Shown here: positions 40,975-52,087 of the stretch, in pieces
How positions within the stretch are numbered: the first letter of the stretch is position 1
Layout of the letters: the number at the start of each line of letters is the position of its first letter
From: Rhynchonema sp. JSB1_4
Lineage: Eukaryota > Nematoda > Chromadorea > Monhysterida > Xyalidae
Direction: 5' to 3'
DNA length: 64,000 nt
Assembly (NCBI GenBank): GCA_030248065.1
Contig: JASAMV010004010.1
Location: 53,831 to 117,830 of the forward strand
Made by a program: the position numbers and the translations under genes
The notes under the pieces: generated by a model
What the model was told of the DNA's origin: nothing
Seen by the model: the letters and a program-made list of their open reading frames with translations, nothing else
Database searches by the model: none

Positions 40975-43395
40975 ATGGGTTCGTGCCTGAGCACTCTGTT
41001 CGATGGGGCACATGGCAACAAACATTTGCACACCAACTACCCCAGTGCCCAGCAATATGACAGTCCAGTGAAACATCAACAGCAGCCAACGACAGTGAAC
41101 AGGATTGATGACGCTGCCAAACTGTCGATTATCATCACTGAATACGACGACCAGCCGGTGAACAATCATGACCCGGTGACGAAACGACCCAGTGTCGAAA
41201 TGGCAAGTCCGCTTGGACGATTCCTCCACTCGCCCAGGTTGGTGCTGGTTGTTGCATTGAGCGGAGGAATTGGTGTGCGAAAGAGCCACTTGGTTGTGCC
41301 CAACGTATACGCACACATTCTTCAGGAGGAATAGAGGAGAAATCACAAAACTTTGAAAACTAACCAATTTGGGATAAAATTTAGTGCTTTAACAGAAGTT
41401 GACGTTTGCTATGGAAGTACCCGCGCTCCAAAAAAATAAACTGGTACGCCAGTGGGAGAAGTCAGACAATTTGGGTGTGGTACCAATTTGCTCATACTCT
41501 ACAGATATTTCCTGACGCATGGAACAAGGGCGGTTCAGGGGGCACAGGGGCCATGCTCCCATTTGGCCGAACAGTGCGTTTTGTGAATCACGAATGTGCA
41601 TAGCACCATTGAGACCTAAAGTCGCAGAAACAACATCCTAATACCAATAGCAGACAAAAAGTCTGGTGTTGTGAGCTCCATTTTCTATCATTTGTGCTTG
41701 CTATGTTGAACCATTTTTGGTGCTTGTCCCGTGGTGGCTCTGATTTTTTTGTCACTATAAGAAGAGAGGTTTCATCAGTAAAGGTGCCACTCAGAATGCA
41801 AAGCGTGTCACTAATAAAAATTCCACTATAAAGAGAGTTATAACATTCGGGAGATGATGAACTTGTCACTAGGGTCACTATAGATAGGGTTGACTGTATT
41901 TGTGAAAAACACAGAACATTTGGCAAAAAGCGTGTTGCAGTTCATCAGCGACCACGTACCGAGCACACGGTCGTTCAGCACGGTCGCGTCACACACGCAA
42001 CACAACCACTCAAGTGCTCACACAACAACAGATACAACAGGTGAAGGCCAGTTGGCTGATGGTGCAGACCTATGCCAATGCTCACAACGCTGACAACGCT
42101 GAACCGGCCGTGAGTCAAGTTTGGGGTGGTTGCTGTGACGATCGACATGGTGACAAGATTTGTGGTGAAAGACGGGTAGAGTTCGTTCATGGCTTTACGG
42201 GCTTTTGAACCGCCGGTGAATGTGAACTTTGAAGAAGTCGCAAAGTCCCGATTTTTTCGAATGTCGGGTGCCCTTCAATTGACCATGCGGAAGTAAGACG
42301 GTACATGAACGCATACAGGTTCTTCCTTGTGACCAGTTGTACTCTTGCAACCTCCTTGCGCGTTGCCGGTTGTTTCAGGTCGGCTACATCCTCCTGCGTC
42401 GTCTGCTGTCCACATACCCCTCACTCAGTCACGTGCTGCAACTGGCCAGTGCCAATGCTGATGTTTCACAACTGACCGATGATCATACACTCAAACAGCA
42501 CGTGCGCATTCTCGCCAGTTTCATGGAGTTAATGGTGAAGGGATTCTATGAAAACTAATGTATCCCTAACTTTTCAAGTCTATGAGTGGAATTTTCGAAA
42601 CGATGTAAACGTCAGTTGGGTCGGTGTAAAGGTCGGCGTGAGCCCGGTGTAAACATGAAACACTGCCTGCTGTTAACATGGACTGTTTCATGTTCACATC
42701 GAGCTTACATCGACCGAGCTTTCGATCGAGCTACATAACACCGGCCTTTACGTCCAACTGACGTTCAACCGTTTCGAAAATACCGCGCAGTTTCCTTGAT
42801 TATACAGGTGCGAAACTGCGACGAACTCGAAGCACAGATCGGGCCGGCGGCGATTATGTACGGTAGGAAACACAGCCACCATCAATGTGATGGGTTTGAA
42901 GTGACGCAAATGCACTGGCTCGTCAGCACTGTGTTACAGGTGGGGACACATCACAACCAAGGAGAAAAGGAGATTTCTGCTGAGCGGAAAATCGAGGAAT
43001 CTCTTAGAATATAGTGGATTGCAGTTCGTTCGTACACACACACCAGGCAGAATTCCAAACATGCAAAGCCTGCTCATCAAAAGATTCACACAGGTTTTAC
43101 ACACTGTATATATGTGCAGCGTACACTCGGTTGATGTTTCATACACATAGCATTTCTCCCACCCCAGCTTGTGCGTGACGCGATGGAGCTCGATGAGCAC
43201 AAACAGCCGAACGTTTGTGGTCTGGACGCGGTGTCACGAGCGTTCCAGCAGAGTGAAACATTGGACGCGTGGACCAAACTGATGGTTTTCGTCGAACGCA
43301 AATTCCACGAGGGATTCGAATTCGAGATCTTGCACGGCGAATCGGCCGGCGAAATCCAACGCACGCCATCCAGAACGAACATGGTCACACAATGA
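40975..43395 (+). CDS. N-myristoylatable globin, 315 aa
   Basis: Five exons (40975-41237, 41941-42109, 42379-42534, 42808-42939, 43168-43395) total 948 nt with all phases closed. The start MGSCLSTLF suits myristoylation at Gly2 and palmitoylation at Cys4. A disordered extension of about 125 residues leads to the globin fold: QQQIQQVKASW (A helix), LLRRLLSTYPSLSHVL, then HTLKQHVRILASFMELM with a His in the distal E7 position. GPAAIMYGRKHSHHQ carries the likely proximal F8 His, and ETLDAWTKLMVFVERKF is the H helix. A C-terminal tail follows. Acylated globins of this kind are known in invertebrates and are thought to act in membrane-linked redox or gas signalling. Intron 3 carries a foldback element. 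Confidence 0.85.
42590..42782. mobile_element. Foldback element, single-arm version
   Basis: The left arm starts ATTTTCGAAACGATGTAAAC and the right arm ends CCGTTTCGAAAAT. Inner parts also pair (CGGTGTAAACATGAAACA against TGTTTCATGTTCACATCG). It fills most of globin intron 3. A larger relative with an amplified arm lies at 49875-50310. Confidence 0.68.
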
Positions 43396-44017
43396 CAAAC
43401 AGCTCTACTGCTTTACATTATACCTGCGTTGTGCCATTGCGTAACCGGAGTGTCTGTTGAATGTTTTTCTGTTATTCCCGCCCATTGCGGTTGTCTTTGA
43501 TCTTTTGTGCAATGTTTACGATTCGAAATGGTCAACCCCTTCCGCTAAAACATCGTTCTTTGACAAATAAAAACGATTGAACGAATCACAAGGCGTTGCA
43601 GCGAACGAGCCACCAACGCGACCTGTCACTGCAGGCATGTGGTGACATTCAAAAAACATGTGAACAAAACAGAAAACGCTCAAATCAGAATATCTCACGT
43701 ACAATTATACATTGCACACCTTGCTCCTGGGGAGTGGTAATTAACCGGAGGTATGTATATGAGTGTCAGGCAAGCTGTCTTGTTCAAATGTTTTGTGATG
43801 TTTGTACACCAGTTGGTGTGGTAGGGCTACCAGCCAACTATAGTATGTAGGTACACAGTCATAAAATTACAAACAAAATTAACGTACTGTACCTGAGCCT
43901 CACTGACAACCGTTGTGATATCCAGTACGTTACACAAGTTGCTGGTGTTGCCGCAATCGCGGGCAACAATTTATTATCGCCTTGGAACGAACCTTTATGG
44001 ATCATGTGGAGATCGTA
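43396..44017. other. Intergenic region between globin and methyltransferase A
   Basis: I see no gene or repeat with clear boundaries. It should hold the promoter of methyltransferase copy A. Confidence 0.4.
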
Positions 44018-44133
44018 ATGGATTTACACAGCCGAACAAATCTGATAGCTTTGGTAAGCAATAATAGGATTTTCAAGAAAATAATAATTCCTTTTTTGCA
44101 TCAAAATATGTAGTTGCTTCCACGTTTCTGTTC

Positions 44134-45346
44134 ATGTTTGTGCTGCATCCACCAATGACGACGGCTGACACACAACCACCACGTTGTGTGTTGCACAGCC
44201 AATCAGCTGTGGATTGGGTGAAATTGGGCACGGTGCCACCGAGTACACGGGAATATGACATACCTGAACTGACACATTATGGAGAGCCTGGTTAGTGCGG
44301 TGGGCAGTTTTGAATGAAGCCAGTTGAAAGGACACATCTGCTTCTGCACAGCTGGACAGACACAACCGGAGCTGCCCGACGGTTACCTTGACTACTCGCA
44401 ATATGGACAGTCGACGCGTTTGGCTGACAAATATTTCAAACATAAACGGAACGGCAGATTTCTGGAGGTTTGGAAAAGTATTTTATTCGATATTGTGATG
44501 AATATGGAACCACACAAAAAGTCACGTTTTAATCAGATCGGAGCCTTCGACGGCTACACGTACTCCAACAGCCTAATGTTTGAGCGCTACTACAACTGGA
44601 CCGGTGTGCTCATTGAACCAGCAACTAGAGCGTTCACTAAGTTGATCAGACTCAACCGAAAGGCGTACGCTATGGGTGTTGGTGTTTGAATATTATAATT
44701 TGAATATTATAAACCGCAGTGGCGGGTGAAATTTAAGATTGAAAGTAGCGTTCGGATCGGGTGCACTCGAAATATAACTTCGACTTTATGCCAATGCTTC
44801 TGGCATAGGAAAGTTGTTTGTGCGCGCTACTTCCAGCCGAAAAAACTGGTACAGTTGACGCAAGGTGTGAAACATGAGCAGTTAGTGTGTGTACGTTTCA
44901 AGGTGTGCGTCGGTCACCACACCGATCCGACGAGGATTACGAACGATCAAGTCAATGACCCAGACCATATGTGCACCAGCGTGCCGTTGAGTGCGATCAT
45001 TGAAACATTAGGATGGAAAGAATGGGACTATTTCAGTATTGATGTGGATGGCGGTGAGGCTGCGTTGCTCGTGTCCATACCGGTGCGTGAAACATCTGTC
45101 AGCTGAGTTCATGCTTTCCGCAATAGGCTTATGGACCGAATCTTACTGATGTTTCAGTGGCGCGACATAAAGGTGGACTACATCCAGATAGCGTGCAATC
45201 AATGTGATCAGGCTAATCAGCCGGAAATCGACGAATCGATCATAACACAACGATACTTTCTCAAACAATTCATGTCCGTCATTGGCTACACCGAACTAGA
45301 GTTTCACATGTCGGATTACTTTTATCGACGCAATGGACTCAAATAA
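44134..45346 (+). CDS. FkbM-type methyltransferase, tandem copy A
   Basis: Four exons (44134-44290, 44352-44677, 44903-45082, 45158-45346) close in phase, giving 283 aa. A short exon at 44018-44053 (MDLHSRTNLIAL, donor GTAAGC) may be the true start. The N-terminus is hydrophobic and could be a signal anchor. FNQIGAFDGYTYSNSLMFER and YYNWTGVLIEPATRAF fit the SAM-binding start of the FkbM/Methyltransf_21 fold. WDYFSIDVDGGEAALL is the second conserved strand. The C-terminal exon ends FYRRNGLK. The substrate is unknown. The last intron is 75 nt and has complementary 9-mers at its ends. Confidence 0.78.
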
Positions 45347-47296
45347 ATTTTCTTGATTTTCCGTTTGTGTGTAGAGTAGAGTGTGTTGACGATTACGTTG
45401 TCTTGAGAAAGCGTAGATGCAGGTATACGTACGTCGAGAAGATAAACGAAAAAGCTCAGTTCCAAAGTGGTTGGCTTGTGACTACCACACCAACACAAAG
45501 AGAAATAACTACACCTAAAATGTGCCTTGCATCTGCCATTGCCGCACGCGAAATCTGACCGAGCGATGACGAAAGCATCACCATGCAGTGGGCCTGATTA
45601 CTCGGGTCACAGGTTTCTGCACCAATGCAAAGGTGATGTTTCAAGTGCTCACAATAAACAGTTGATAGTTCATATTGCAAGTCAAGGATGTTTCCTTCAG
45701 GGTTCGTACCTGTTGACGCCAGAGGTGTTCACGAATGTTAGTGTTAGTCATCGGCGATCGCCAAAGAACACAAGGATAAGGAATTTGAACTTAGGAGCCA
45801 ACTATTTTCGCCACGTTCTTTTGTCTCCTGTCATTTTGTCATGACTGTTTCAAACCCTGTTGTTTTGTCACCCCCTGTTCTATCCGTATCCCGTTTTACT
45901 GACGTTGGTTTAGTTTAGTTAGCCTTGGGATTGAGAAGCATATCATTTTGGACAACTAACCATAATCTCAGGATCATTGCTCACTTTCTGATGAAACTGC
46001 CAATTCAAAACTACATATCAGAACATAAGAGATCGAACTAATCAGAATACATATGGGATGGCACTGCTCCTGTTGCACGTCAGTTTTGTGCACACACCCT
46101 GTCAGTTGCAACAATCATCTTGGTCTGAATGTGCGGAAAAAATCTGGAGAAACAAGGCACTGCAGATTGTCGAGCAGAATAAAAAACTACACGGTAGGTA
46201 ATTATCATTTGTGTTTGAGAATGGTGGCCATTAGATTTGGGTGCGTTGGCGGTTTTAAGCAAAGACGGTCTTGTTAAGTTGTCTTTCGGGTTATCATCAT
46301 GCACATGCGTGAGAATGGAGCTGATGGAGAGGTGCCACGCACAAGTTACCGACAAGCTTTCCTAGGTGGCATATTTGCTGTTGTGTTGCTTGTCAGCACA
46401 GTCTTTCGTTGGCAGTCAATGCCCCATAAATTAGGAAACTAGACAACAAAAAGGATCACAATGGGATTGTACAGTCGAACAAACCTGATCACGGTAAGCC
46501 GCAATTTCCACAAGATGCATCCCTTTTTGTCCGAAAATCGTCGCTTTCATGTTGTTGTTGCTGCTCGTGCTGCATCCGTTCCAACTTCAATCACTGACGA
46601 CGCCCAGTGCACCACCATTCTGCTCTCTGCACAGCCAATCAGCATTGAGCTGGGTGAAACATCATCTGCTGCCACCGAGCACCCAAGAATACAACATACC
46701 CGAACTGTCACATTATGGAAAACCTGGTAAGGTCAAATGAAAATTGAATGCAGAATGCTTCAAACAGAGAACCTGTGGTCTGCCATGTATGCTGCGTGCA
46801 CTTCACAGTTGGACGAAAGCAACCAGAACTGCCCGACGGTTACCTCGACTACTCGCAATACAGACAGGCTACACGTTTGGCTGACAAATATTTCAAACAC
46901 AAACGGAACGGCAGATTTCTGGAGGTTTGGAAAAGTATTTTGTTCGATATTGTCATGAATATGGAACCACACAAAAGTCACGTTTTAATCAGATCGGGGC
47001 CTTCGACGGCTACACGTACTCGAACAGCCTAATGTTTGAGCGCTACTACAACTGGACCGGTGTGCTCATTGAACCAGCAACTAGAGCGTTCACTAAGTTG
47101 ATCACACTCAATCGAAAGGCTTACGCCATTAATGTTGGTGTTATTTTACGAGTAATCGGGGCGGGGCATGTGCAGTGGCGCATGACCCAAAATGGTTCTC
47201 ATGCACCCACTGACATTATGTGCAAAGTTGGGATCAGTCGCTTCAGGGGTTGCAAAGTTACGAAGCCAAACGTTGCATAAAAAGGTGCGCAAAATT

Positions 47297-47602
47297 CTTC
47301 TTTTTTCGTCTCCCAACACCACCACTTCCTCGCCCCTCTTTGTCTTGTTCTTCTTGCTCTTCTTGTTCTTTTTCTTCTTCTTCTTCTTTTTCTTATTCTT
47401 CTTTGTTCTTCTTCTTCTTCTTCTTCTTCTTCTTGTTCTTCTTTTTCTTCTTTTTCTCCTTTTTCTTCTTCTTCTTCTTCTTCTACTTCTTGTTCTTCTT
47501 CTTGTTCTTCTTCTTCTTCTTCTTCTTCTTCTCCTCCACTTCTTCTTCTTCTGCTCTACTTCTTCTTATTCTTCTAATTCTCCTCTTCTTCTGCTTCTTC
47601 GT
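47297..47602. repeat. (CTT)n polypyrimidine microsatellite
   Basis: About 300 bp of TTC/CTT repeats with scattered G and C interruptions lie in an intron of methyltransferase copy B. The long open frames predicted across it are poly-Leu and poly-Phe artefacts. Confidence 0.9.
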
Positions 47603-47724
47603 ACGCGCCATGGGGTTTTCAGGGTCGAGGAATTTGCTGTTAGTTTTTCATCCGTAGCTTCTTGGAGCCGGAACCGGCACTCAAAACAAGAAATTAGCAC
47701 AACCGGTACGAAGAGTGCTCCAGT

Positions 47725-47959
47725 AAAGCTGGAGTTATATTTGTCCATTTTGGGCCTGCAGACAATGAGGCTGTTTAAATTATACGTTGTAATAGCGTTG
47801 GAGCACTAATTTCGACCAGCGTAAAAGTTGTTCATTTGGTGCAGGGGAGCAACTTTTACGCTGATCGAAATTAGTGATCCGTTATCACAAATTATGATTG
47901 AAACAAAAATTTGTCCTCATTGTCTACAAGCCCAAAATGGACAAGTATACTCCACCTTA
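47725..47959. mobile_element. MITE with long terminal repeats, copy 1
   Basis: The left end AAGCTGGAGTTATATTTGTC pairs with the right end GACAAGTATACTCCACCTT. The interior GCGTAAAAGTTGTTC against GAGCAACTTTTACGC makes a second inverted pair. It is highly similar to 58729-58975. It lies in an intron of methyltransferase copy B. Confidence 0.78.
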
Positions 47960-48188
47960 ATCGAAATAATGTGTTACAAGAAGAAAATGCTTTGAAAAGA
48001 AAGTTGAAGCACGTATAAACGAGCATTAAGCGTGATCGTCCTTTGATATCTGAGCACTCACTCCGAGAACCATATTCAGCCGTTGCTTGGTCAGCAAGCA
48101 CTATTTTCTTTTGCATCAAACGCCAGACATCAACTTGCAGTCAGTTTAAATTTATCCCGGTTGCACCCGTTCAGTATTCACTGTTGTA

Positions 48189-48457
48189 TTGGTCGCACAA
48201 TGATCATATAAGAATTCATCAAATGAATCCTGATTTTCACGTTCAGTCACTCTTAACCACTGTGCTATTTGTGATTCTCACAAAACATTTTCCCAAAAAT
48301 CCCCCCCCCCCCCCGTTGCTGCGGGTCTGAAACATTTTGATGACTGCATGTTTTGTGTGCGATTGCGCAACGCAACGTCATTGCCCCGTGACTTTCCCTC
48401 TTTACGATTCAGGAAAAAAATTTGACCAATTCTTATAATGTCATTGTGCGACTTCAA
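48189..48457. mobile_element. MITE, TTGGTCGCA family, copy 3
   Basis: The left end is TTGGTCGCACAATGATCATA and the right end TAATGTCATTGTGCGACTTC. The inner parts TAAGAATTCATCAAA and AATTTGACCAATTCTTA pair. It belongs to the family at 5480 and 5958. It contains a C14 run near 48302. Confidence 0.75.
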
Positions 48458-49874
48458 TAGCAAGACCGTTGCAACAAATAAAGCCCTGATACTTCGAGAC
48501 ATTTATGGTGTTTCAAGGCATGCGTTGGTTACCACACCGACCCGACCCCGATCCGGAACTCCGAAGTCAATGACAAAAACAACACGTGCACAAGCGTGCC
48601 GTTGAGTGCGATCATTGAAACATTAGGATGGAAAGAATGGGACTATTTCAGTATTGATGTGGAGGGCGGCGAGGCTGCGTTGCTCATGTCCATACCGGTG
48701 CGTGAAACATCCGTTAGGCCTGCAGTGCTTTAGTGGGTTAGCCGATTAGCGGATTGATTGCGGATTAGCGGATTTGCTGGTTCAATTCGGAGCATTGAAC
48801 GCATTCGTGTAATGTATTATTGCTTTCTAAAACGAAAAGATTTGACGTCATGATTTGACGACGAAACTATCAGCCCAAAAGCGTGAGCCATTGATCCATC
48901 CGCTAACGCGCTAATCCGCTTGCATTGGGCGATGTGATAAGTGTGGAGCACAGGCGCACGGGCAATTGGACAAAGCCGGCTTGAGCCAGACCACTTTGAG
49001 CAAGAAAAAGGGCAGAGTCCAAGAGCAGAACCTAAAAACTATTAGGCCTCAGCCCAACCATAGAACTGAGTCTAACTGTAAGCCGAAGCCTAAACCTAAG
49101 CCTGACACCAAAATCAGCCCAAGCCATTGGAACAAAATAGAGCTTTGGCATTTTGGCTCTTCGCTTTTTCCTTACTCAGAGTGCTCTTGCTGAAATGGAC
49201 TTTGTCCAATCGTCCGGCCATCGGAGCACAATGCACATCCAAGTAAGACGAAAACACAACTGTTATCATGTCCATCGGAGGCATGGCAAACTGAGAAAGA
49301 TCTTTCAGTGGCGCGACATAAAGGTGGACTATATCCAGATTGAGTGCAATCGATGTAACCAGGCGACACTATCGGAAACGGTCAAATCAAAAAGATACTT
49401 TCTCAAACTATTTATGTCGGTCATCGGATACACAGAAGTCGAGTTTCATGTGTTGGATTTTTATTATAAACGGAATGGGTTGATAAAATGATTTCTTCCA
49501 TGACATCGATTTCTGGTTTTGACGAGTGAACAGCAGAAGTTTGCTAACAATGATATAATGGTGTACAAAAAATATGTTCTCTTTTTCGTGTGGAGTTTGC
49601 ATTTCCCCCGAACGCTTAAATTAATTTTTCCAAAACTACGAGCGACACAAAAATCACAAACAGTTGAAGCGTAACGAAAAGCATCATAAGGCACGGGACA
49701 TTGGTTGATGACACCTGCTCTCTGATCACACAACACAGTCACTGCTGACAGTCAACAATGTCGGCTGCAGTTTATGGTCAGTCAAGGATGTCGCCTTGTG
49801 TGCTTGAGTTGCTGTCGACGGGTCATGCTTTTTTGTCACAGCAGATTCTTGCTGGGTTGTTCACCACGTGGTAA

Positions 49875-50310
49875 AGGGTGATATTTTCGAAACGGTGTAA
49901 AGGTCAGTTGGGTGTAAAGGTCGGTGGAAAGCTCGGTCGACAGCTCAGGGTGATATTTTCGAAACGGTGTAAAGGTCAGTTGGGTGTAAAGGTCGGTGGA
50001 AAGCTCGGTCGACAGCTCAGGGTGATATTTTCGAAACGGTGTAAAGGTCAGTTGGGTGTAAAGGTCGGTGGAAAGCTCGGTCGACAGCTCAGGGTGATAT
50101 TTTCGAAACGGTGTAAAGGTGAGTTGGGTGTAAAGGTCGGTGTAAGCTCAATCGAAAGCTCGGTCGGTGTCAGCTCGGTGTAAACATGAAACATTGCTTG
50201 TTGTTATCGTGGAATGTTTCATGTTTACACCGAGCTTACATGGACTGAGCTTTCGACCGAGCTTACACCGACCTTCACACCAAACTCACCTTTACACCGT
50301 TTCGAAAATT
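49875..50310. repeat. 72-bp tandem repeat forming one arm of a foldback element
   Basis: Units start at 49875, 49947, 50019 and 50091, exactly 72 bp apart, each beginning AGGGTGATATTTTCGAAACG. The first three are almost identical. A single inverted arm (ACACCGACCTTCACACC to CCGTTTCGAAAAT, ending at 50310) closes the element around the core AACATGAAACATTGC and GGAATGTTTCATGTT. It sits between methyltransferase copies B and C. Confidence 0.85.
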
Positions 50311-50796
50311 CCACCCAAAGTGAACGATGTCAGTCAAACACGTGTCAGTTGGTTTAAGATTACTGACAAATCTAACTGACAATATGCTCAGTTGAAAGCA
50401 CTGTCGTGTATCGCAAACCGTTTGTTTATCCTGCCCAAAGCTGGGAGAAATTAGGAGATCCGGAACCACGTATACCTGTGTTGTGTATACAATAAAAGTA
50501 TACGTGTTATTCAAAAAACTGTTTGTGCTCTAAAAAAACGGCATAACCCAAAAGCCTCAATTCAAAAAATAAGCACTTTGTGAGCAGCCAAACTACACAA
50601 AATGAATGATTACGTACCGTACCATCAGCAGTCAGACGTGTACATGCAACCAGTTGGCGTGTATATTCGAACGAACCAAACCGGTGATGAAAATGCATCA
50701 CCACAACGGAATCATTCAGTCAAACAAGACTTCCCATAGTGATTTGCCATGATTTCTGCGAGACTTGTTTGTTTTTACTTGAAAATCGTCGCTTTC

Positions 50797-52087
50797 ATGT
50801 TGTTGTTGCTGCTCGTGCTGCATCCGTTCCAACTTCAATCACTGACGACGCCCAGTGCACCACCATTCTGCTCTCTGCACAGCCAATCAGCATTGAGCTG
50901 GGTGAAACATCATCTGCTGCCACCGAGCACCCAAGAATACAACATACCCGAACTGTCACATTATGGAAAACCTGGTAAGCAGAAGCAGAGTACAGCACGG
51001 AGCCATTCTGAAAGAAAAACCAAAAAGCAAAAACTTTTTGAACAGTGTGGGTTGGTACTTCGCAGCTGGACAGACACAACCGGAGCTGCCCGACGGTTAC
51101 CTTGACTACTCGCAATATGGACAGTCGACACGTTTGGCTGACAAATATTTCAAACATAAACGGAACGGCAGATTTCTGGAGGTTTGGAAAAGTATTTTAT
51201 TCGATATTGTCATGAATATGGAACCACACAAAAAGTCACGTTTTAATCAGATCGGAGCCTTCGACGGCTACACGTACTCGAACACCCTGATGTTTGAGCG
51301 CTACTACAACTGGACCGGTGTGCTCATTGAACCAGCAACTAGAGCGTTCACTAAGTTGATCACACTCAACCGAAAGGCGTACGCCATTAATGTTGGTTTG
51401 GAGATGACTCATACACTGCAAGTCTTTTTTTACAGCTTGTGAGTCCTAGTACGTATGTAGTTCTTCTCATGTGCATCGGTGTCTGACGTTTGACATGTAT
51501 CATTGTGTACCAATATCGACAAGCAAAGCCCAAGACAATATAGTATTGCCTGTGATGTTTCAAGGCATGCGTTGGTTACTACGCCGAGCCGACTACGAAC
51601 AAAAATTCTGAAGTCTACGATGCAACCACTGCGTGCACTAGCGTGCCGTTGAGTGCGATCATTGAAACATTAGGATGGAAAGAATGGGACTATTTCAGTA
51701 TTGATGTGGATGGCGGCGAGGCTGCGTTGCTCATGTCCATACCGGTGCGTGAAACATCTGTCAGGTACATACATGTATGTGCTTGACTTGACAGTGCACA
51801 TGTAGGTCAGACGAAGATCAGCAGAACATCATTGTTTGTTATCATGCCCATCTGTGGCACGGAGTGAACACAACCAAACAGCTGAATAACTGATGTTTCA
51901 GTGGCACGTTATAAAAGTGGACTACATCCAGATTGAGTGCAACCGATGTGATAAAGCTAGTCAATCGGAAATCGATGAATCGATTAAAACACAGCGGTAC
52001 TTTCTCAAACAATTCATGTCCGTCATTGGCTACACAGAAGTCGAGTTTCACCTGTTGGATTTTTATTATCGACGCAATGGATTGTAG
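50797..52087 (+). CDS. FkbM-type methyltransferase, tandem copy C
   Basis: Exons 50797-50974, 51066-51391, 51565-51744 and 51902-52087 close in phase, giving 289 aa. An in-frame upstream Met at 50749 would add 16 residues. MLLLLLVLHPFQLQ suggests a signal anchor. The core motifs RFNQIGAFDGYTYSNTLMF, YYNWTGVLIEPATRAF and WDYFSIDVDGGEAALL are intact. The first listed exon is almost identical to that of copy B, indicating recent duplication or gene conversion. The donor after the second exon is GTTGGT, as in A and B. Confidence 0.78.

Larger units (their letters stand above)
46549..49491 (+). pseudogene. FkbM-type methyltransferase, tandem copy B, frameshifted
   Basis: The exons correspond to copies A and C: 46549-46726, 46809-47133, 48518-48697 and 49309-49491. 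The second listed exon is 325 nt against 326 in the other two copies. An A5 run after GGAACCACAC is A4 here (about 46972-46975). This shifts the frame before the FNQIGAFDGYTY motif. Introns are enlarged by a (CTT)n tract and two MITEs. The remaining exons keep WDYFSIDVEGGEAALL and VDYIQIECNRCNQ. A homopolymer sequencing error is possible; otherwise this is a recent pseudogene. Confidence 0.7.

Noticed and set aside
47192..47809. Long open frames of 145-205 aa across the CTT tract
   Set aside because: They are poly-Leu/Phe/Ser translations of a microsatellite, not genes.
49878..50183. 101-aa open frame with a 24-residue repeat
   Set aside because: It is the translation of the 72-bp tandem repeat, and the inverted arm shows that this is a foldback element.
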